64,000 nt of DNA from Amoebophrya sp. A120. Its lineage: Eukaryota; Sar; Dinophyceae; Syndiniales; Amoebophryaceae. Positions 1 through 11,637 of this stretch are shown here, in pieces (the first letter of the stretch is position 1; every line of letters starts with the position of its first letter). The notes under the pieces are model-generated. The model searched no databases and had not been told where the DNA came from. It worked only from the letters and a program-made list of their open reading frames with translations. The stretch covers positions 2,440,162 to 2,504,161 of the forward strand of contig CAJINV010000002.1 of assembly GCA_905178155.1 (NCBI GenBank). The letters are read 5' to 3'. Position numbers and translations under genes: made by a program.

Positions 1-349
1 GAACAGCCACCAGCTCGCGGGCAGCTGGGGGGGGGCCAGTTCCTCTTGGTTTCCCACCCCCTGCCGGCTAGGGCGGGACTCGGATGCCCCAGAGCCTTTT
101 CCTCGGTCACAATTTTACGCAGTAGCTTCATGAGCCTCTGTTCATGTGGAACGCGGCATTTACTTGGCCCAAAACAACGATTAGAACACAGATAGTCTAG
201 GTCTCCTGCGCACTGCTGCTGCATGCGTACAGGCGTTTGCCGCACACTTTTCAAAGCACTTACATGCGTTATTTGCTGTCGCTTTCTACTTTCAGCATAC
301 TTTTCGTTTTGGAGCTAGATTCTCTTTTCCGATGAATCAACAAACCCCA
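1..349. other. intergenic, 3' of ZMYND10-like gene
   Basis: No coding exon could be supported here. The stretch lies downstream of the minus-strand stop codon at 350-352 and begins with a short G/C-rich segment holding a run of nine or more G. No introner terminus was seen. Confidence 0.5.
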
Positions 350-3300
350 CTAATCCATCGCATTCACATCTTCGTAAGAACTCAACGGAATTTTTTCATG
401 ACTACTCGCCTTCCCTCCCCCACCACCAGTACCTCCTACGACGGAAGCCTGCTTCACAAGCTTCTCCTTCTCTTTCACGACCGGAGGTGCGGCTCTAGTA
501 TTACAACTTGTTCCGGTCGTGTCTTCTTCACTTTTAGAAGTTGACATTTGTACTCCCTTAGCGGTTGAATCCGAACCATCACCAACCTTCGCGTTCTCCA
601 CGTCGTCCATATCGATTCCCCGTTCCTTCGCAACCTCTTTGATCCACTCGTCCATGGATTTTTTGTCGTCGCCAAACTGTTCGTATGCATTGCAAACATG
701 TCGGCGTCTGGAAATATTGCGAGATTTGTCGTGCTAGTCTGGCATTTGACTCTGAGCTCTGTATTGCGTGGCCACAAAGTAGAGTTCCACTGGTCTAATA
801 TTTATCATGCATCAACGCAGTTTCTCATGCGGACTACACAACACAGAGACACGAAAAAATCTGTCATGCTTGGCGGTGAATTAGTACAGTGTGCTTACCA
901 AATATAGCCGCCGGGGCGGAGGTAGTGAGGTTGTGGGCGTTTTCTTGCCGGCCATCGCCTTGGCCGCGGCCTTGCTTTTTTTGGGCTCGCCATGCCGCCG
1001 TGAGTAACGTTAGGCCGCACGGTATGGCGGCCGCTCGATAAACGTCGCAGCCTTTGGCAAATCTCCGAAATTCCTTTCCGAAAGCTAGCCCCCATGCTAT
1101 GGAGCCGATCCGGGCGCCACGGGGGGCGCCCAAAAAGCGAAGGAAAATCGGGCCCATAGCATGCGGATTGGCTTTGCGCGTCCGGGGCGCTTTTTCTTTT
1201 TCGCGTTTCTATATTTCCCTCCGGCGCTTTTTGCAAAGCTTCCCAGGCTCTGAAACCGGCGAAAAGGCGGCCGCTTTCGCGGCCGCCCAAAATGCTCCAA
1301 AATCGCGGCCGTGCCATGCTGTTTCGCTGTTCTGACTTTGGGCGAGTTTTTTGCGCGCCCCTTTTTGGGCGGCCCAAACCGCCAGAAACCAAGGCGGTGG
1401 GCGCCGCAGAAGGGCGCCCCTTTTGCCGGCTCCCCTGCGTCGTTTTATCAAGTGCGAATCGATAGTTTTCGACCGGGCTTGTTTGACTTCAAAGCCCCGG
1501 CCGCTTAATAATTGGAAATCTTTTATGTCAAAGAACGCTTCCGGCCGCTTGAAAACTGCCGGTCGTTTTTCAGGGTATATGTCAAAAAAACTCCCCGGTT
1601 AGAACCGTTCGGTGACCTCACTACATACTATTCGCTGACCTGCATTACAAGTTTCCAGGCGCCGACCACATATTTGCAATGCATATTTCGTTTTTCAACA
1701 AATGCTCGTTTTCCGGATCCTCCTCCAACCGCGGGATGGCGATCATGTCCTGCAGTCTCTGCATCTCCTCCTTCGTTTCCTTGGTGAAAATCGTCTCCAT
1801 CTGCTGTGTATGCATTACAAAAGCATCGCACTAGCACTACGTAGAAATCGCATGACAAATTCTGTGAAGAACAAAAGTGGGATTTGTAATGCTGAATTAG
1901 GTACAGAAACTAGATTTGTCATGCGCGGCTGCAATTTATACGTAGTACAATACTTCTGCAATGCATACTGCGTCGCGATCTGCTTCCACTGGCCCTTGTA
2001 GGTCTGTAGCAGCGCCTCCCGAATCTCGGCCACCAGTTCCACGAAAAAGGCAGAGGAAATTTGGTCGGTGTTGTCTGTGTACGTGAAGTTGGAATGCAAT
2101 CAACATACGCATGAGAAATAACCGCATCTGTCATGCACTGTAACGGCGCTATAGTACAAGTACCTGAAGAAAAAAACACAAAACCCTAGTACCTCTCTGC
2201 TGTCCGGGCAGCGTGGGTTGCGTCATCTGCGTGTAGTGCCCGGTGATGGACAGCTCTTCCAACGTCCGGAGTAACTCTACCAGCGGTGGTATTTGGTCAA
2301 ACACGATTTCGTTCAGGAACCGTCGTAATTTCAACAAATTATCCTTCCGGTGCGAGCGCATATCGTACCGCTGTCGGCACTATCACATGCAAATATGTCT
2401 GGGTCTGGAAAAGTGCAAGTTTGTGATGCTTGTCTGGCATGACTCTTAAATCTGTGATGCATGAGCAGGAAAAGGGCCTCTTGCCTGTGATGCAAAAACG
2501 CAGTTTGTCATGCGAAAAACGAAACACACTGCAGCGCAAAAACTTGTCATGCTGGGCTGCATATGGCAGTGCGCCCACAATTCGCAGATTTGCGTCACAA
2601 GTTTCATCCAGACCCAGACATATTTGCAATGCATAGGCACTGCGGGTCCATCACCAGGTTGTAAATCGTCAGCCACAGTTGGGAGGACAGCTTGGGAAGC
2701 GTGCACAGATCGTCCTCGTGGATCTGATACAGTAAAAATGTACGGAGCATTTGTCATGCTTAACAGACTGCGCTACTGAGCCCGGGGGGGTGCGGGGTCC
2801 GAGGGGTGCGCATTGCACAGCCCGGAACACCCGAACATGCCCCGCGACTGGCACAGGACCAGCAACGCAACTATTATCGTCGATCTCAGTTTGTCGATCA
2901 CAACGTAGCTGCGAAGCCGTCCATTCGAAATGCATACAGAAGCAAAGTATACGGAATGCATCCACTCTCGGAGCATGCGTCCATTCGAAATGCATCCACT
3001 CTCGGAGCATTTGTCATGCATACAGAAGCAAAGTATACGCTCCTCTGTGATGCAGCACGCTCATGCTGAATGACACAGAAACATTTCGGTAAACAAGAAC
3101 ATCAACCGCATAAACATCCTATACCACTTTCCACTCGTTTTTGTCGAACTTTTCGAATTCCCCTCGTCTCTTCCGCACCCAGGGCGCTTTTTCCATCAAA
3201 GGGACTAAGGTCAGCAGTACGTCGTGGTTGTCCAATAATCTCGTCGTCAACGTGATCGGCAAATGCTGTCGGTGGTCGGTCAAGTAGCGGCACACGTTCA

Positions 3301-4429
3301 ACGCGCTCATGCAGATTTGGAATTCGATGTCCTTGTACTGTTCGTCCAAGCACTCCACCTCCGATTTCGCCATGGCCTCCTTCGCGGAGCTCGTATGGGA
3401 GTGTCGGGATCGAAACCGTCAGAGTTGAAATAGTTTGTGATGCATAAAACGGATACTAGTTGGCGCCTAGTTTTCAAGTGGCGCATGACAAATTTGGGTG
3501 GAACTGATGAAATCCAGTTCGTAATGCTGTTTGGGTAAGGAAGACGCCTTTTGTCGTGCTACTTTAGCAGCTCAATTTCTACACCTAAACACGCTTGCAA
3601 TCTGCATCCCTTGCGTCCTCTGCAATAGGGGCAATTTTTGCGTTGCATTTTATGCATCACAAACTATTTCAACTTTGACGATTTCGGTTCTGACGCTTCC
3701 ATAGCTCGGCGGCCAGGAATAGAGGTCCTTGTTGGGCACTTGGACTAGGTAGGTCAGTTTGCGGTACACGTAATCCACCAGGTCGACCTGATAAAGTTTG
3801 ATAATCATAGATGAAAACTTGTCATGTAGAGGATCGAGGCAAAACACTATCCTAGACTGAACTTTATGCATGACAAACATCAGCACCTTCTTATGTAAGT
3901 AAATCTATACCAATGAATCCCCCGCCGTGTCGCAGGACTGGCTGTGGTAGAGACACATCTCCAGCAAGGAAATCAGGCTCGCTTCCGCGTACACCGGAAC
4001 GTAGGAGCGCAGGGAAGAGAGCCCGGCGATGTGTTCCTTGAAGAAGCTGCAGTCTTCGTTTGCAGATTTTTTCTTCGAGGAGGAGGAAGAACTCGAAGTA
4101 GATGACGCGCTAGAACTTGTCCCGGTCTTTGTCTTGTCCCCGTTGAAGAGGACAAATTCCTTCCAGGTCTCGATGGTGACCAAATTGTGGATCAACACCG
4201 GGATTTTCTCGTGCGTGTTGATCAAATCCACGATAAACTCATCCGTTTTGTCCTCCGCCTGGTAATGTGCCTGCGCGGAAAGCTTGTCGATCTTCTCGTG
4301 CTGGTTCAAAAAGTCCTTGTCCCCGATCTGTTCTAAATCGATCGGCTCGATCCCGTGCTCAATCCAGTGCTCGGCCTCAAACGGCGTCAGATCGACCGCC
4401 ACCGTCATCTCATCGATGTTGGAGGCCAT
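350..4429 (-). CDS. ZMYND10: ZMYND10-like dynein-arm preassembly factor, 8 exons
   Basis: ZMYND10 is a cytosolic co-chaperone-linked factor needed to assemble axonemal dynein arms. Exons on the minus strand: 4429-3911, 3787-3704, 3393-3125, 2723-2636, 2380-2193, 2074-1968, 1808-1686, 683-350. Joined with one copy of each target duplication they give 1692 nt, 563 residues. Family-like blocks occur in the expected order: NQHEKIDKLSAQA near residue 42, EASLISLLEMCLYHS near 150, VDLVDYVYRKLTYLV near 174, SALNVCRYLTDHRQHLP, PLMEKAPWVRKRRGEFEKF, QLWLTIYNLVMDPQC, LLKLRRFLNEIVFDQIPPL and GQWKQIA. A Ser/Lys insert lies near residues 108-125. The C-terminal third is charged and Gly-rich, and I see no Cys/His cluster where the family's MYND zinc finger should be. 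Four introns are introners and three are GT-AG. Identity is confident; the unusual tail depends on the 1-kb element being spliced out. Confidence 0.9.
684..1685. mobile_element. 1-kb introner, family A ends with GC-rich interior
   Basis: The ends are inverted family A termini, TATGCATTGCAAACATGT on the left and its counterpart on the right. They are flanked by gttcg (679-683) and tttcg (1686-1690). The left 220 bp matches the family A element at 63267. Positions about 905-1510 are instead GC-rich with palindromic GGCCGC and GGCGCC runs. Removing the element joins exons 7 and 8 of the ZMYND10-like gene in frame. Confidence 0.75.
1809..1967. mobile_element. short introner, family A-like
   Basis: Termini TATGCATTAC and GCAATGCATA are inverted repeats, with flanks ctgtg (1804-1808) and ctgcg (1968-1972) differing at one base. 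Excision gives the in-frame junction IATQ-QMET in the ZMYND10-like gene. Internal TTTGTCATGC motifs are present. Confidence 0.7.
2381..2635. mobile_element. introner, family A
   Basis: The TIR core GCAAATATGTCTGGGTCTGG is inverted at both ends. The perfect 5-bp duplication ggcac lies at 2376-2380 and 2636-2640. Removal restores the ZMYND10-like frame DPQC-RQRYDM. Confidence 0.9.
2724..3124 (-). repeat. GT-AG intron with internal tandem repeats
   Basis: This 401-nt intron of the ZMYND10-like gene starts GTATAG and ends TATCAG on the minus strand. At about 2920-3045 (plus strand) it holds alternating copies of ccattcgaaatgcat, gcatccactctcggagcat and acagaagcaaagtatac, each present twice. Confidence 0.75.
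3394..3703. mobile_element. introner, family B
   Basis: The ends are inverted TATGGAAG/GTGTC-type termini. The perfect 5-bp duplication gctcg lies at 3389-3393 and 3704-3708. Removal joins PPSS-AKEAMAK in the ZMYND10-like gene. Related copies lie at 10714, 24421 and 61747. Confidence 0.9.
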
Positions 4430-7184
4430 GGTGTCGTGTGGATCAGGGTTACTGCAGCTGTTTGATGCGCTTTATCTTACGAGTCAATATGAAATATCTT
4501 CTGTGGTCTCGCGGCCAGAGTGTGACGCTTTTTCTAGATTGAAACGAAACCTCAAATGGGAGCTTTTTCTTGCTCTCGTAAGTTTTAGATCAATCTTCGA
4601 CGCAACATTGCCCTTGGAGGTTGATGATTTACTCCAGGATACCACGACACTCGACAGCTCTTCTGTAACTTTTAGTTCCACCGCGCAACAACACATCCAT
4701 CTCTCGAAGGCCTTCTGGGTCGTAGGGGTAAGAAGTGACCGGAGCGCAGCGGTTAATCGTCTTACCACCGCTACGACTACAGTCGAAATTTACTTACTCA
4801 CGAGAAAATCTCGCGAGACTACGCAGAACGCAACACATTCGCAGTGGGGGGCGACAACCTGCGTAGGGTGAGTATTGGATAGTCCGGCGCGGGGGCGGCT
4901 CGTGGCCTCTTTTCATCTTTCGCGGCGCTCGCTGGCTGCGCGTGATAGATACATGCCACACCAAGGAGGAGGATAGAAGACGCGCACGGCAGCGGCGGAA
5001 GACACAACGCACGCGCCCCGAAGCCGGCGCGCGGCCGGCGCCTACCTCGGGCGCACCGCCCCTGTGTGCGTCCGCTACTGCTGCCCGGGGGCGCAATCTG
5101 GCTGGCGCATGTGGAGACGGGGCCGGCGCCCCTCCGGCAAGGCGCACAGAGCGCCGGCGCCCGCGCGGGCCGGCGCCTCCCTGCCGGGCGCCGCCCTGGC
5201 GAGTTTCCCGCACGAGCGTGCCAGCTCCGCGCCCGCTGGCAATGCCCGGCCGCACACAATGCAGAGCGGGCCGCCGACCTCATCCAGCATCGGAGCATCA
5301 TCCAGCATATGGGCCTGCGCCACGAAGTCCAGTGTCCGACGCTCGGGCTGCCTGCAATTCGGGGAGCAGAAGGGGCCCCAACGACGTAGAGCGCTTCCAA
5401 AGTGGAAGGGCCCGCACCAACACGAAACGCGCCCGCCCCCACTTCCTGTCCCGGGCTTGCTAGGCCGCGAAAAAGGCGAGGCCGAACACGGCCGCCAGCA
5501 TCATGCAAGACGAATGCTTGCATGATGCTGGCGGCGCTAGCCCCCCGCACACAACGCCGGCGACTCATCAAACCGCGCCCGTCCGTCGTGGTCTTGTCGC
5601 CTCGCACTTCATCCCGGATCTTTTTGAAACGAACCGGGCCGCCCCCCCCTGTGACCCACTCCACCGCCACGAAAAAGTAGCGGCGACTGCCCACGCTTGG
5701 CATTTTCTTCAGATCAAGGGCCCGCCATGACTGTGCGGCCGCCGCGTCTACGCTGGTGCCGCCGCCACTTTCTCCGCCGCGCCTCGGCGTTTTTGTACGC
5801 GTCGGGGCCCACTGGGTCGCGCACGGCCGCGAGCTCGCCCGTGAGTTCTTCTCCGCGCTGGGTGGCTCTACCCACGAAGGCGCGCGCGCTGCGCTAAAGC
5901 TCGCAGCTTTTGCGCCATCCTGGCGCGGCTCTGCTCCGGCCAAGGCGGCAGCCTTTTGCGCGGCCGCCCGCCATGGGGTCGCCCGGCTCCCGCGTGCGCG
6001 CTGGCAGAGCCGCCAACCGCTCGCGGCGGGATGCGTCAGCAACAACGGGAGACCCTCGCCGCCCATCCGGCGCCACCTCCGAAAGCGGCCGCGCCCCTGT
6101 TGCGGGCGGCAATGGCGGAGCTTCAGCAGCCCGGGAGCAAAAGCGGCAAACCCCCGAAAGCCAAGGCCCCCAGTTCGACCGGGCCAGTCCCCGAATTGCT
6201 AAAAGCAAGGCGGGCGCACACTGAGCAAATGAATTTGGCCGGTTGCCAACTGGATCAAAACGTCAGCAGCACACACAAAGACTCGACATGTAGTACGTAG
6301 GACCTCCAAAGAGAATCCTTGTTGCACGACGACGAACACCAGTCCAGACAGATTAGTAGAACCTGTGTGGCAGGTTCTCACTACAACTCCGCATGCTCGC
6401 TGCCATATCTGCAGCTGCAAGTGCACCAGTAATCGTCGCATGATTTTCTACAATGACAATCGAGATAAGCCACGCGTCAAGATTGATTTTCAAAAGAAAC
6501 CTCCCGTCACATTCGGAAACTGCTTCACGTCGCTTTGCAAAATTTGCCCAGTGAGGCCGCCACATTCTTGTGGCGACGTTTTTCCGTCGGGCACAGAGAA
6601 AAATAGTTCGCGGAACAAGTACAATAACTTCAGACAGTTACTAGACTGAAGAAGTAGAAAATAGCAGATGTAGAAAGAAGTAGTTGCAGCTATCGAGGCG
6701 ATAGCGCACATGTCCATCCAGTGCAACTGAACAAAAACGAAGTGCAATGTCGTCCAAAACTGTTGTAATGTCGTGAAAGTGCATATCAGTAATAAAAGAT
6801 GTCGCTAGGTGTAGGTACATACTCAGCATGTGTAAAATTAAAAAATGTCTTCAGGAGCACTGCTCATTGTGATCAAATACTGTTGTGTGAATATGTTACA
6901 GACTGGCTGTAGTATCAGAAGTGCCCTCCGTGCACATCCCTCCCACTTCTGTACAGATGAACTTCTGACGTCATCTAACTGTTTACTTACTGGAAAAGGA
7001 GAAAATCGAGTGGCACAAAACGCACTTCTTGTGAGAATGTCGCAATTGTTATTGTTCAACATCGAATGAGAATTATAACGGTATTGCCCGTAGTAAGTAT
7101 CAGACACAGCATGAAAAAAAAAGTAAGACCCAAAAACCATCTCAAGAAAAAACCTCCCCCGGTTGCAGTTCAAGTGAAATCCTC
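4430..7184. other. intergenic spacer with GC-rich island
   Basis: This lies between the 5' end of the ZMYND10-like gene and the 3' end of the glycosyltransferase gene. Positions 4880-6230 are strongly GC-rich. They hold long open frames on both strands with no recognisable domain, as expected from GC bias alone. The flanks 4430-4880 and 6230-7184 are AT-richer, with no supported exon. No introner termini were found. Confidence 0.5.
5491..5535. repeat. perfect 19-bp hairpin inside GC island
   Basis: The left arm at 5491-5509, gccgccagcatcatgcaag, is exactly complementary to the right arm at 5517-5535. A 7-nt loop acgaatg separates them. Confidence 0.9.
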
Positions 7185-10100
7185 CTACACGCAATTTCGA
7201 AACATGCCGCAGACCCTTCCGCTCTCCGTGCCCTCGCCTTCATCGTCGCAGCAGCTGCTTTCGTGCAACTCCGGAGCCGGGGAATTGTGCAGAATGTAAT
7301 CTTGAATGTGCGCCACGAAGTTGAGTCGCATCTTGTACTTATCCTCCTGCGACACATCGTCCACGTTTGTAACGGGAGGCGTATTAGCGGGAGCAGCCTG
7401 GGCTGCACTATCTCCGGGCGGCGGGTTGACATAGCCCCGGTCGCGCACCTCCTTCAGCCAGGCGCGGTAGCCTTTGTCTTGGGACAAGGGGAAGACCAAA
7501 TCCTGCCACAGCGACCCCCCCGTCTTGATATCGGCAATGTTTTGCAAAACGTAGTCGCGGGGGCCGCGGGTGAGTTTGGTCAGGTGGACCAACCGGGAAT
7601 AGTACCAGCTGTATTCAAAGTACGCGTAGCCCAAAATGTCCGGCCACCGAATCAGCACGAACATGGGCCCGAAAAACTCAATCAAACCCGTCATGAAACT
7701 GAAGAAAAACTCCCGGCCCACGAGGATGTAGCGGCCGGTTGAGTCCGGGTCGATGACAGTGACCCAGTTGTAGCGGTGCTTTATCTATCATCTGCAAAAG
7801 TATCGCACTCGTAGTACCATCACAGATTTTCTTCTCAAGATCTCAAATCTGAATTACAAATTCCATTTCTCATGCTGAGGAAATTTGTCATGCGATTTGT
7901 ACTTACTAGTACGATATGACTTTTGCAGTGCGTATTATCCGCTGGTCCTTCTTGTAGTAAAACTGGAAGAAGTAGCATCGCAGGAAAAAAGTGTTACAGT
8001 ATACACATTGTGTTGCAGGAGGAGCAAGACAAGCAACCTTTGTCATGCAAGAAATGCTTGCGAACTTCATAACGTACGTGTTTTCTCTTAGGATATCTGC
8101 ATTGCAAGTTTTCTCTGCCACACAGAGAAAATTTGTGTTGCTGAATTCACTACAAATGTGTAATTGTATGTAACACTTTTTTCGTGGGATAAGTAGTCGT
8201 CGTAATTGTTTCGCACCCCGTTCATTTGCGACACAAACTGGGAGCTCTTGTAGGCGGTCAGATACATCTCCAAATCCGCATCCGGCCGGCCGCCCGACTG
8301 GTACGCGGCCGCGCCGAAGTAGTTTGCGTCACAGTTGTACTGCTCTAGCCTTGCCTTGTACTTCTCAAACTGCTCCCGATCGGTGAGTTCTCCCTTGTAC
8401 TGCAGCCACGCGACCCACAGCTCGGAGTTCCACATGGAAAAGTACAGATTTTCCGGCGGGGAGGCCAAAAACCAGTTGTCTTGCAAAACCGTATAGGGGA
8501 GATACAGCCGCATGCTCTGATCCGGTTGGTACAGCATGGCGGATCGAGAAGTTCCGATCAACTCCTCGCTAAAATTGTTGTCGTCAAAATCCGTCCTGTT
8601 GTTGGTCGTTTGCGCGATCAAATTTGCTGAAAATCCCTGTTGCGCCGCCGGGTCTTTTTTTGCTACTTGCTCGTTGTGGCTGGCGACTTTCTTCAAAAAA
8701 TAGTCTTCCAAAGCGGAATCCAAGTCCACTGGCGCGACGTTGCCGATCAGCTTCTCAAACGGGTCGGAGAGAATGAGGGTGGCGTCGGTATACAGCCCGC
8801 CGTATTTCTTCACCAAAGCGAGCCGGATCCGGTCCGCGCGGTGGGCGGACGCGACCGACCGTTTGTTAAAGCCGACAAATTGTGGATTCTCCGGCGGCCA
8901 GTAATCCACCGCCACTTCGTCCGCGACCGTGGGGCCCGGGTTGTTTGGGTCTTCGGTTGTGTCGGTTTCGTACAAGGGGAAGTTCTGCGCCTCCATCCAT
9001 TTCCCGTCCACCCGGTTGATTTTCCACCCGTCCGGGTTCAATCTTTCAAAGTTCTGCGCACACGCCTCGATGATCCAGGCGGGTTGAGTTAAATTTCCGA
9101 CCATGGTGACGTTGGTCGGCCACCCGCCCTGCCAGTACAGGAAAACCTTCCGCGGCACCCAGTTGTTGACCCGGTGGACAAAGCGCAGATAGTCGATGGT
9201 GTACTTGTGGTACATGGGGTGCGCCGTCGTGTCCCAGGGTTCGTCGTCCCTCCGCAGTTTCCGCGGCACCATCACGGTTTGGTTGTTCGGAAGGGTCAAA
9301 GGTTCGTATTTATCGGGAACAGCAGTCGGGTCCTCGGCACCAGCAGCTCCGGCTTGTGAGAAATCCTTCATGGTGACCTTCTGGATCACATCGAAGCGCC
9401 CGTCCGTCCCCGGCTTTTGCACCGTGGTCACCTCGAAATACTCGCGGGGGAAGGTCCGGCCGTCCGCAAGCACGATGTTTTGCTCCTGGTACTTTTGGCC
9501 GATGGGGGTTTCGTCGAAAAGCTGCAGCAAAGTGCTACTCCGGTCCGGCATCCGCGTCACCCAGAGTAAACCGATGATCGGGCCCAGGATGGTAACGACG
9601 ACCAAGATAAGCACGTAGCAGAAGAAAATGTTCTTCGGTAAGTAGATCAAAAAATCGCGAACGCCGCACACCGAGCAACATACCTTGCAGCAGCCGCACC
9701 GGTCTCGGGCGAGAATGTCCTGCTTGTTCACATGCTTGTTCGCTTCCCCGAAACACAGACACGGCGGAACACCATCCTCATCCGGGCAGAAACACTCATC
9801 TAAGCAGCACCGTTTTTTGTTCGGACACATCTTTGACGGACAGCAACAGTTTTGTCTGGAGGAGCCACTGGAGGTGCTCATCGCGCTCCCAAACAGCCCT
9901 AGGTTTTTACCATTGCCACTTGTAGTTGTTTTCGCCGTAGTTCCTTTACTCAGCGCGCTCTTTGGTTCTGTGTAGTGGCTTGATGTTCCCGGATTAACAT
10001 TCCGACTGTTCGGGAACATCGCGGAATCTGGCACGATGAACTCCTTTGTCCGAAGCGTTTCCAATCGCCGGATTGCATTCGTGGCCCCTTCACCCGTGTG

Positions 10101-11637
10101 ATACGCCGTGTTTTCTTTCGGATGTGCGCCAGAATAACGGTTGGTACTGGAGAACCGCTTGCTGCCGATCATCAGTCCCTGCAGCTCATCCGGATCCTCG
10201 TTGTTGTAATCATCGAGACCTCCACTGCCGAAGCTGTCGACTTCGATAGCTGGGTTCACGACCGTGCGGTTCGCGTTGCTCATCCATTTTGGTCCGGTAC
10301 TCAAAGACCCCACCGGGCGGCAGCTACAGCAGCCGCACACTCCGGACCGTATCAGAATGAAAAATCCCCCCTCCCCATATCAAAACGACGTTTCTGATGC
10401 TGGATGTGCGTACACAGATCAGATTTGTCTTGCTGGTGAGGACTGCAGGCCCATACTAAGCCTGAGTCGACAGGTTTCGGCCTAGGCGCTTAGCATGACA
10501 GACGTCTGCGCTGTAGCTAAAACAGCATGACAAACCGCCTGTAGAATGCGGCGGGGCTTGTGGCGTTGCCTTCATGCAACACAGAGACGATTTGCGACCT
10601 CAAATCAGCAACACAAATTTTCGGCAACATACGTTTTCAATATGGGGAGAGGGGATTTTTCCTTTTGATAGACCGGACCCGGTATTCCTGCAGTTCCGCG
10701 TAGCCCGCCACGGTATGGAAGTGTCAGAACCGAAATTGACAAAATCGAAAAATTTGTGATGCACAAAATCGATGTCAGTTGGCGCCTGAGTTCCCAAGTG
10801 GCGCATGACAAATTTCGGGAGCACCCAAATCCAGTCTGCCATGCTGTTTGGGCAAAGAAGACTCCTCCTGTCGTGCTACTCTGGCAGCACATTGCATACC
10901 CCTAAACAGACTTGCAATCGGTCTCATTTGCCTGCTCCCCAGTACAGGCCTTCAGTGCCCTACATTTTATGCATCACAAATTTTTCGATTTTGTCGATTT
11001 CGATCCTGACACATCCATACACGGAAAAGATGTCGTAGCCCCGCCTGGCCAGGTCGTAGTCGCTGTACCCCCGAATGGGTCGTTCGACGACCAAGAGGAT
11101 TAGGAATCCAAAGGGGTACATGAGCCACCCCTTGCCCATGATACAGTCGGACCAAATCCAAAATTGGTACTCGTACAAAACGGACTTGCCCCCACCGTAC
11201 GTCCCGTACTGAATGTAGAGCCCAAGGAGGAAGAAAAGGATCATGATCGGCCACCACCACCACCGGATTTTTATGTTGTAAATGAAGTACTGCCACGAGT
11301 ACTTGATCTCGTGCGGTGGGAAGATGTTCTCCAGTTCCCTCAACAGCTGCTCATCCTTCTCCTTCTCAAACTGCTTTTGTTTTTCGTAGGTCATGATCGA
11401 GGAAAGCAGTTTTTCCTCGTCACTCGCCAGGTCGTCGATGTTGTAGGCGAGGGCGGCATCTTCATCGCCGGGTTGTATTTCTTCGTCGTCGTCCACTTGA
11501 ATTTGGTTTTCGCTCGCGAACTGCTCCTCGGGGAAGTAGTTGTAACCGCTGTTGGTGGGCGGGAGGTTCTTGTTGGTGTTGTTAGTTTTGTTTCCGCTAC
11601 TTCTCCCGGAAGTGGAGCGCCGCTGCAGGGTCGACAT
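7185..11637 (-). CDS. membrane glycosyltransferase, capsular-polysaccharide/GT32-like, 5 exons
   Basis: Exons on the minus strand: 11637-11020, 10713-10671, 10349-8192, 7975-7935, 7785-7185. With duplications collapsed they give 3441 nt, 1146 residues. The N-terminal exon has an acidic/Asn-rich region and two hydrophobic helices (WWWWPIMILFFLLGLY and GWLMYPFGFLILLVV). A Cys-rich cytosolic-type segment (CCCPSKMCPNKKRCC) and another helix (FFCYVLILVVVTILGPIIG) follow. The catalytic region carries RIRLALVKKYGGLYTDATLI, matching the GG-x-Y/W-x-D-A-T signature that I associate with capsular polysaccharide synthesis/GT32-like enzymes. The substrate is unknown; Golgi/ER location is inferred. The C-terminal exons add another hydrophobic segment. 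All four introns are introners. Excision at TIR-defined edges avoids a stop that naive joining at 10350/10670 creates. Confidence 0.75.
7786..7934. mobile_element. short introner, unassigned family
   Basis: A 149-bp element flanked by the perfect duplication ttatc (7781-7785 and 7935-7939). Inverted ends pair CTGCAAAAG with CTTTTGCAG. Removal joins KDQRI-KHRYNW in the glycosyltransferase gene. Confidence 0.75.
7976..8191. mobile_element. introner, family D
   Basis: The right terminus TATCCCACGAAAAAAGTGTTAC (minus strand) and the left terminus catcgcaggaaaaaagtgtt are imperfect inverted repeats. The duplication agtag lies at 7971-7975 and 8192-8196. Removal joins NNYDDY-FFQFYYKK in frame. Confidence 0.85.
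10350..10670. mobile_element. introner, family C
   Basis: Termini TATCAGAATGAAAAATCCCC and its inverted counterpart ending TTTTGATA. The perfect duplication gaccg lies at 10345-10349 and 10671-10675. A second copy of the family lies at 34321. Confidence 0.9.
10714..11019. mobile_element. introner, family B
   Basis: Inverted termini TATGGAAGTGTCAGAACC and ...GACACATCCATA. The perfect duplication cacgg lies at 10709-10713 and 11020-11024. Removal joins YDIFSV-AGYAELQ. Only 43 nt of exon separate this element from the family C element at 10350. Confidence 0.9.

Noticed and set aside
4819-6066. 415-codon minus-strand open frame
   Set aside because: It lies wholly in the GC island, overlaps equally long frames on the other strand and shows no domain. 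GC-rich DNA has few stop codons.
10341-10349. Separate gene starting at the GTG near 10340 for the glycosyltransferase
   Set aside because: The start is not an ATG, and the frame continues through the introner junction into upstream exons with perfect duplications and total length divisible by three.
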